Source: an uncultured Ectothiorhodospiraceae bacterium (GTDB lineage Bacteria > Pseudomonadota > Gammaproteobacteria > UBA6429 > Thiohalophilaceae). Taken from it: 44,863 nucleotides of DNA. The notes beneath the pieces are model-generated. The model saw nothing but the letters and a program-made list of their open reading frames with translations. It did no database searches and was not told the origin of the DNA. Positions 42,432 through 44,863 of the stretch are shown piece after piece. The position numbers were made by a program, and so were the translations under genes. Every line of letters begins with the position of its first letter. Position 1 is the first letter of the stretch. The stretch lies in the NCBI GenBank assembly GCA_947260005.1, contig CAMYOL010000051.1:1-44863 (forward strand), read 5' to 3'.

Positions 42432-42809
42432 ATGGGAATGCATGAATTAATTAAACTACGCGAAATTATACTCGCACTGCCAGAGGTGAAAGAGAAACCG
42501 AGTCCTGGCGGCGCTGTTAGCTTCTATTTACCTGATAAAAAAACCCTATGTTATTATCACGACCGTCATCATCATGGCCGCGCCTCTTTATGGTGCCCTG
42601 CTTACTCTGACCTCAAGCAAGATTTAGTTCGTAATAAACCTGAACATTTTTTTCAACCACACACAAGCTCTGCAGGTCATTTTAGTGAATGGCTGGGAAT
42701 ATATCTTGATTCGAGTGATGAATATCCAGTAGATTGGAAATATATCGCGAAAATATTAGAAGATGCTTTTCGAAAGATTGCTTCAAAAAAGTTAATCAAT
42801 AAATTGTAA
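42432..42809 (+). CDS. MmcQ/YjbR-family protein
   Basis: This 125-residue protein of the MmcQ/YjbR (DUF419) group has the CyaY-like fold known from YjbR structures. Typical features are LREIILALPEVKEKPS at the N terminus, the strands VSFYLPDKKTLCYYH and ASLWCPAYSDLKQDLV, and the C-terminal WKYIAKILEDAFRKIA. Family function is unresolved; DNA-binding has been proposed from structure. It has no clear ribosome site, and Met3 is a possible start. Its stop codon is directly followed by an in-frame ATG of the next gene's frame, so the two genes are likely one unit. Confidence 0.8.
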   Translation: MGMHELIKLREIILALPEVKEKPSPGGAVSFYLPDKKTLCYYHDRHHHGRASLWCPAYSDLKQDLVRNKPEHFFQPHTSSAGHFSEWLGIYLDSSDEYPVDWKYIAKILEDAFRKIASKKLINKL

Positions 42810-42827
42810 ATGACATGGAGTCCCTTT

Positions 42828-43217
42828 ATGGATCGATTAGAACAGAACAAAGAGAGCGTAAAAGCATTCTACGACCTCATGTTTAATCAGAACAAACCGG
42901 TTGAAGCCATCGAAACCTATGTTGGAGACGAATACAGACAACATAACCCTCATGTCGCCGATGGAAAAAAGGCCTTTATCGAATATTTTGAACGTATGGC
43001 AAAAGAATTCCCGGGGAAACGAGTCACTTTTAAGCGAGTCATTGCCGAGGGAGATTATGTTGTACTGCATTGCCACCAGCATTGGCCTGCCGGGGAGGAT
43101 AAAGATTGGGCGGGTATAGACATATTTCGACTGGATACGAATGGAAAAATAGTTGAGCACTGGGATGTGTTACAAGTTGTTCCTGAAGATGCGGCGCACA
43201 ATAATACTATGTTTTAG
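42828..43217 (+). CDS. NTF2-fold (SnoaL-like) protein
   Basis: This 129-residue protein fits the SnoaL/NTF2-like group often found in bacteria: [59 protein letters not shown], then [20 protein letters not shown] and a final [13 protein letters not shown]. The pocket carries His and Asp residues, but its ligand cannot be told; such proteins act as isomerases, hydrolases or binding proteins. ATG 42828 is chosen for the GGAG nine bases upstream, although an ATG at 42810 touches the previous stop. It is the second gene of a pair with the YjbR-like gene. Confidence 0.85.
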   Translation: MDRLEQNKESVKAFYDLMFNQNKPVEAIETYVGDEYRQHNPHVADGKKAFIEYFERMAKEFPGKRVTFKRVIAEGDYVVLHCHQHWPAGEDKDWAGIDIFRLDTNGKIVEHWDVLQVVPEDAAHNNTMF

Positions 43218-43477
43218 ATCAAACCCGCCATTCCCTTCGCTTCTTCAAGTCCGCAAAAGTCGAATAGGTTATGGAGATAAATTTCCTGGTATACGGGTTG
43301 CGGTCATTCGAAATCAAATTTTGGTTTCGGCTCTGTACATTACAGGAACTTCAAGCCCTGGTAAGGCTATCTCCTAAACTTATATGAATCATTAATCCTG
43401 TCTCGACTGATCAGGATCAAACCGCTTTTCACCTAACCATTGCTATACTTAATCTATGTTGACAATGGAGCAGTCAT

Positions 43478-43693
43478 ATGACACAGGACAAACAGAATGC
43501 TCATGGACCACTTGAAGAGGGTGTGGTCTTTCATGTCCATGGTGTCACCAAGGTCTATCAGATGGGTGAAGTGCAGGTGCATGCCCTGCGCGGGGTAGAC
43601 CTGGATTTATTCAGCGGAGAGTTCACTGTGCTGCTGGGCGCATCCGGTAGCGGCAAGTCCACCCTATTGAATATTCTGGGTGGACCCAGCTGA
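43478..43693 (+). pseudogene. ABC transporter ATPase, N-terminal fragment (LolD/MacB type)
   Basis: The 71-residue fragment begins as a LolD/MacB-class exporter ATPase ([33 protein letters not shown]). It contains an intact Walker [17 protein letters not shown], where relatives go on with LD and the rest of the nucleotide-binding domain. The reading frame ends two residues later (PS, stop). The signature, Walker B and all later parts are missing, so it cannot be a working ATPase. At the break the sequence passes directly into the end of a membrane-fusion protein gene in another frame. A TATACT about 33 bases before the ATG suggests the old promoter remains. Confidence 0.88.
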
Positions 43694-44288
43694 ACGGGTT
43701 CCAATACGTTCCCATATTGCCGGTAAGATTTTAAAGATCGATCATAAATGTGAAGGTCCGGTTAGTACCAGTGACCCACTTATAGAAGTAGGCGATCCTT
43801 CTGCTCTGGAAATAGAAGTCGATGTACTTTCTGCCGATGCCGTCAAAATTAAAACCGGCATGACGGTCTTGTTTGATCGTTGGGGTGGTGAAAAACCACT
43901 GGAGGGGATTGTCCGCATTATTGAACCGGTCGCCTTTACCAAGGTCTCGGCGCTGGGAGTCGAAGAACAGCGGGTCCTGATTATTTCAGACTTCATCTCG
44001 CCTGCTGAGCAATGGCAACGCCTGGGGGATGGCTATCGTATTGAAGCACGTTTTATCCTTTGGCATGAAGACAATGTATTACAAGTCCCTGCGAGCAGTC
44101 TATTTCGCGTTAATGATGGATGGGCCGTATTTGTAGTAGAAGGTAATCGTGCAAAGCAACGTATTGTTAAAGTCGGTCAACGTAATGGTCTGATTGCACA
44201 AATACTCGATGGCATGCAAAAAGATGAACGAGTAATTAATCATCCCAGCGATAAAGTAGAGGATGATGTTCGTGTCATTGAATATTAA
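43680..44288 (+). pseudogene. HlyD-type membrane-fusion protein, C-terminal fragment
   Basis: The open frame reads VPIRSHIAGKILKIDHKCEG from its first codons, which is the second half of a lipoyl-like domain. It then continues with the beta-barrel and membrane-proximal domains (VGDPSALEIEVDVLSADAVK, FTKVSALGVEEQRVLI, LGDGYRIEARFILWHEDNV, LQVPASSLFRVNDGWAVFVV). The signal peptide, hairpin and first half of the lipoyl-like domain are absent, and the only start codon is a GTG inside the deletion junction. This was the periplasmic adaptor of an ABC exporter whose ATPase start is the preceding fragment. The permease lay between, or elsewhere, and is lost. Confidence 0.88.
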
Positions 44289-44333
44289 TGCAAGGCCATA
44301 TTAAATTTCTAGTTAACGGTCAGGAATACTATA

Positions 44334-44843
44334 ATGGATATCAATGCTTTACCAAAGTATGATTTGAGCGACAATCCAACAAAGTGTTGCCCCAGATTTA
44401 AACCTGAAGGCTGGGACGAACAGGAGCTACACTTTAAAGATAAATTATTTGTTAAGGCAAAGACCAAAAGTATCTTTCATATTCCCATCAATATGGGGTC
44501 AGTATTTACTAAAATACAAACTGCAATGGAAAAAAAAGGTGCTATTGATGAAGATAATCTGATTATTTTATCACATGATCCATCTGCGTGGCGCAGTGAG
44601 CATTTTTTCTCATCAGACAAAGATATTCCGGGACAAAATATGGTCCATCTATCTGGAGATTACTTAACAAAAGTTTTTGAAGGACCTTATAAAAATGCTT
44701 CTAAATGGGAAAAAGAAATGGAAACATTTGTTAACCGCAGGGGAAAGCAGATGAAGAAAATGTATTTCTTTTATACCACATGTCCAAAGTGTTCGAAGGT
44801 ATATGGTGAAAATTATGTCGTTGCTGTTGCAGAAGTCCAATGA
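44334..44843 (+). CDS. Conserved-looking soluble protein of unknown function with a CxxC motif
   Basis: This 169-residue protein has AGGA eight bases before its ATG and no signal peptide or membrane segment. The N-terminal part has CCPRFKPEGWDEQELHFKDK, the middle SEHFFSSDKDIPG, and the end MKKMYFFYTTCPKCSKVYGE with a CPKC pair. Together with the early CC this could bind zinc. I recall similar proteins annotated only as putative hydrolases in bacteria, but no catalytic motif can be shown here. It stands after the transporter scar and ends 20 bases before the window edge. Confidence 0.65.
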   Translation: MDINALPKYDLSDNPTKCCPRFKPEGWDEQELHFKDKLFVKAKTKSIFHIPINMGSVFTKIQTAMEKKGAIDEDNLIILSHDPSAWRSEHFFSSDKDIPGQNMVHLSGDYLTKVFEGPYKNASKWEKEMETFVNRRGKQMKKMYFFYTTCPKCSKVYGENYVVAVAEVQ

Positions 44844-44863
44844 TTATAATAGCTAAATTATTT

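Overview
The window looks like a piece of a gammaproteobacterial chromosome of moderate to low GC. The evidence is gene content: fumC, dam of E. coli type, rnt, pyrC with sirB2, the TIGR04211 SH3 protein, Slp lipoproteins, the phoBR-pstSCAB-phoU order, N-acetylglutamate synthase of fused kinase/GNAT type, and an ArgE-type arginine pathway. No species can be named from the sequence alone. No rRNA, tRNA, insertion sequence, prophage or CRISPR array was seen.

Layout. Bases 1-6992 hold the 3' end of fumC and a string of mostly single-gene units: small exported proteins, a coiled-coil stress-type protein, a TatD-associated-type radical SAM enzyme with a textbook FNR box, a DUF1311 protein, a ChrA chromate transporter and a GFA-fold zinc protein. 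Bases 7121-10302 carry a SARP/BTAD-AAA-TPR regulator that is split into two reading frames. Bases 10336-13696 are housekeeping (sirB2-pyrC, TraB-type protein, rnt, grxD). Bases 13852-17300 pair an asparagine-synthase-like enzyme of the N-acetylglutaminylglutamine-amide clade with a lone hydantoinase-B subunit that carries a 15-bp minisatellite. Bases 17483-20990 hold a PuuD-N-like membrane protein, argD-argF and a Sel1 protein.

Bases 21059-32604 form a phosphate block. A porin and the pst operon all have PhoB-type boxes (7-mers at 11-bp steps). The gene order phoB-phoR-pstS-pstC-pstA-pstB-phoU is complete, with a terminator and a second Pho box between pstS and pstC. A lone FbpC-like ATPase with a possible Fur box sits between the porin and phoU. 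Bases 32906-40025 carry an SH3 protein, argE, a DsrE-like exported protein, an MscS channel, two slp paralogues, argA and dam. The window therefore supplies argA, argD, argE and argF of arginine synthesis.

Bases 40026-44863 are accessory. A retron-type reverse transcriptase is preceded by a strongly structured leader with retron-like a1/a2 inverted repeats and followed by a terminator. No recognisable effector gene accompanies it. Next come a Nif11-like small protein, an MmcQ/YjbR protein and an NTF2-fold protein. Then comes a deletion scar that joins the start of an ABC ATPase to the end of its membrane-fusion partner. An unrecognised protein with a CxxC motif ends the window. The retron-type cassette is the most promising candidate for an undescribed system.
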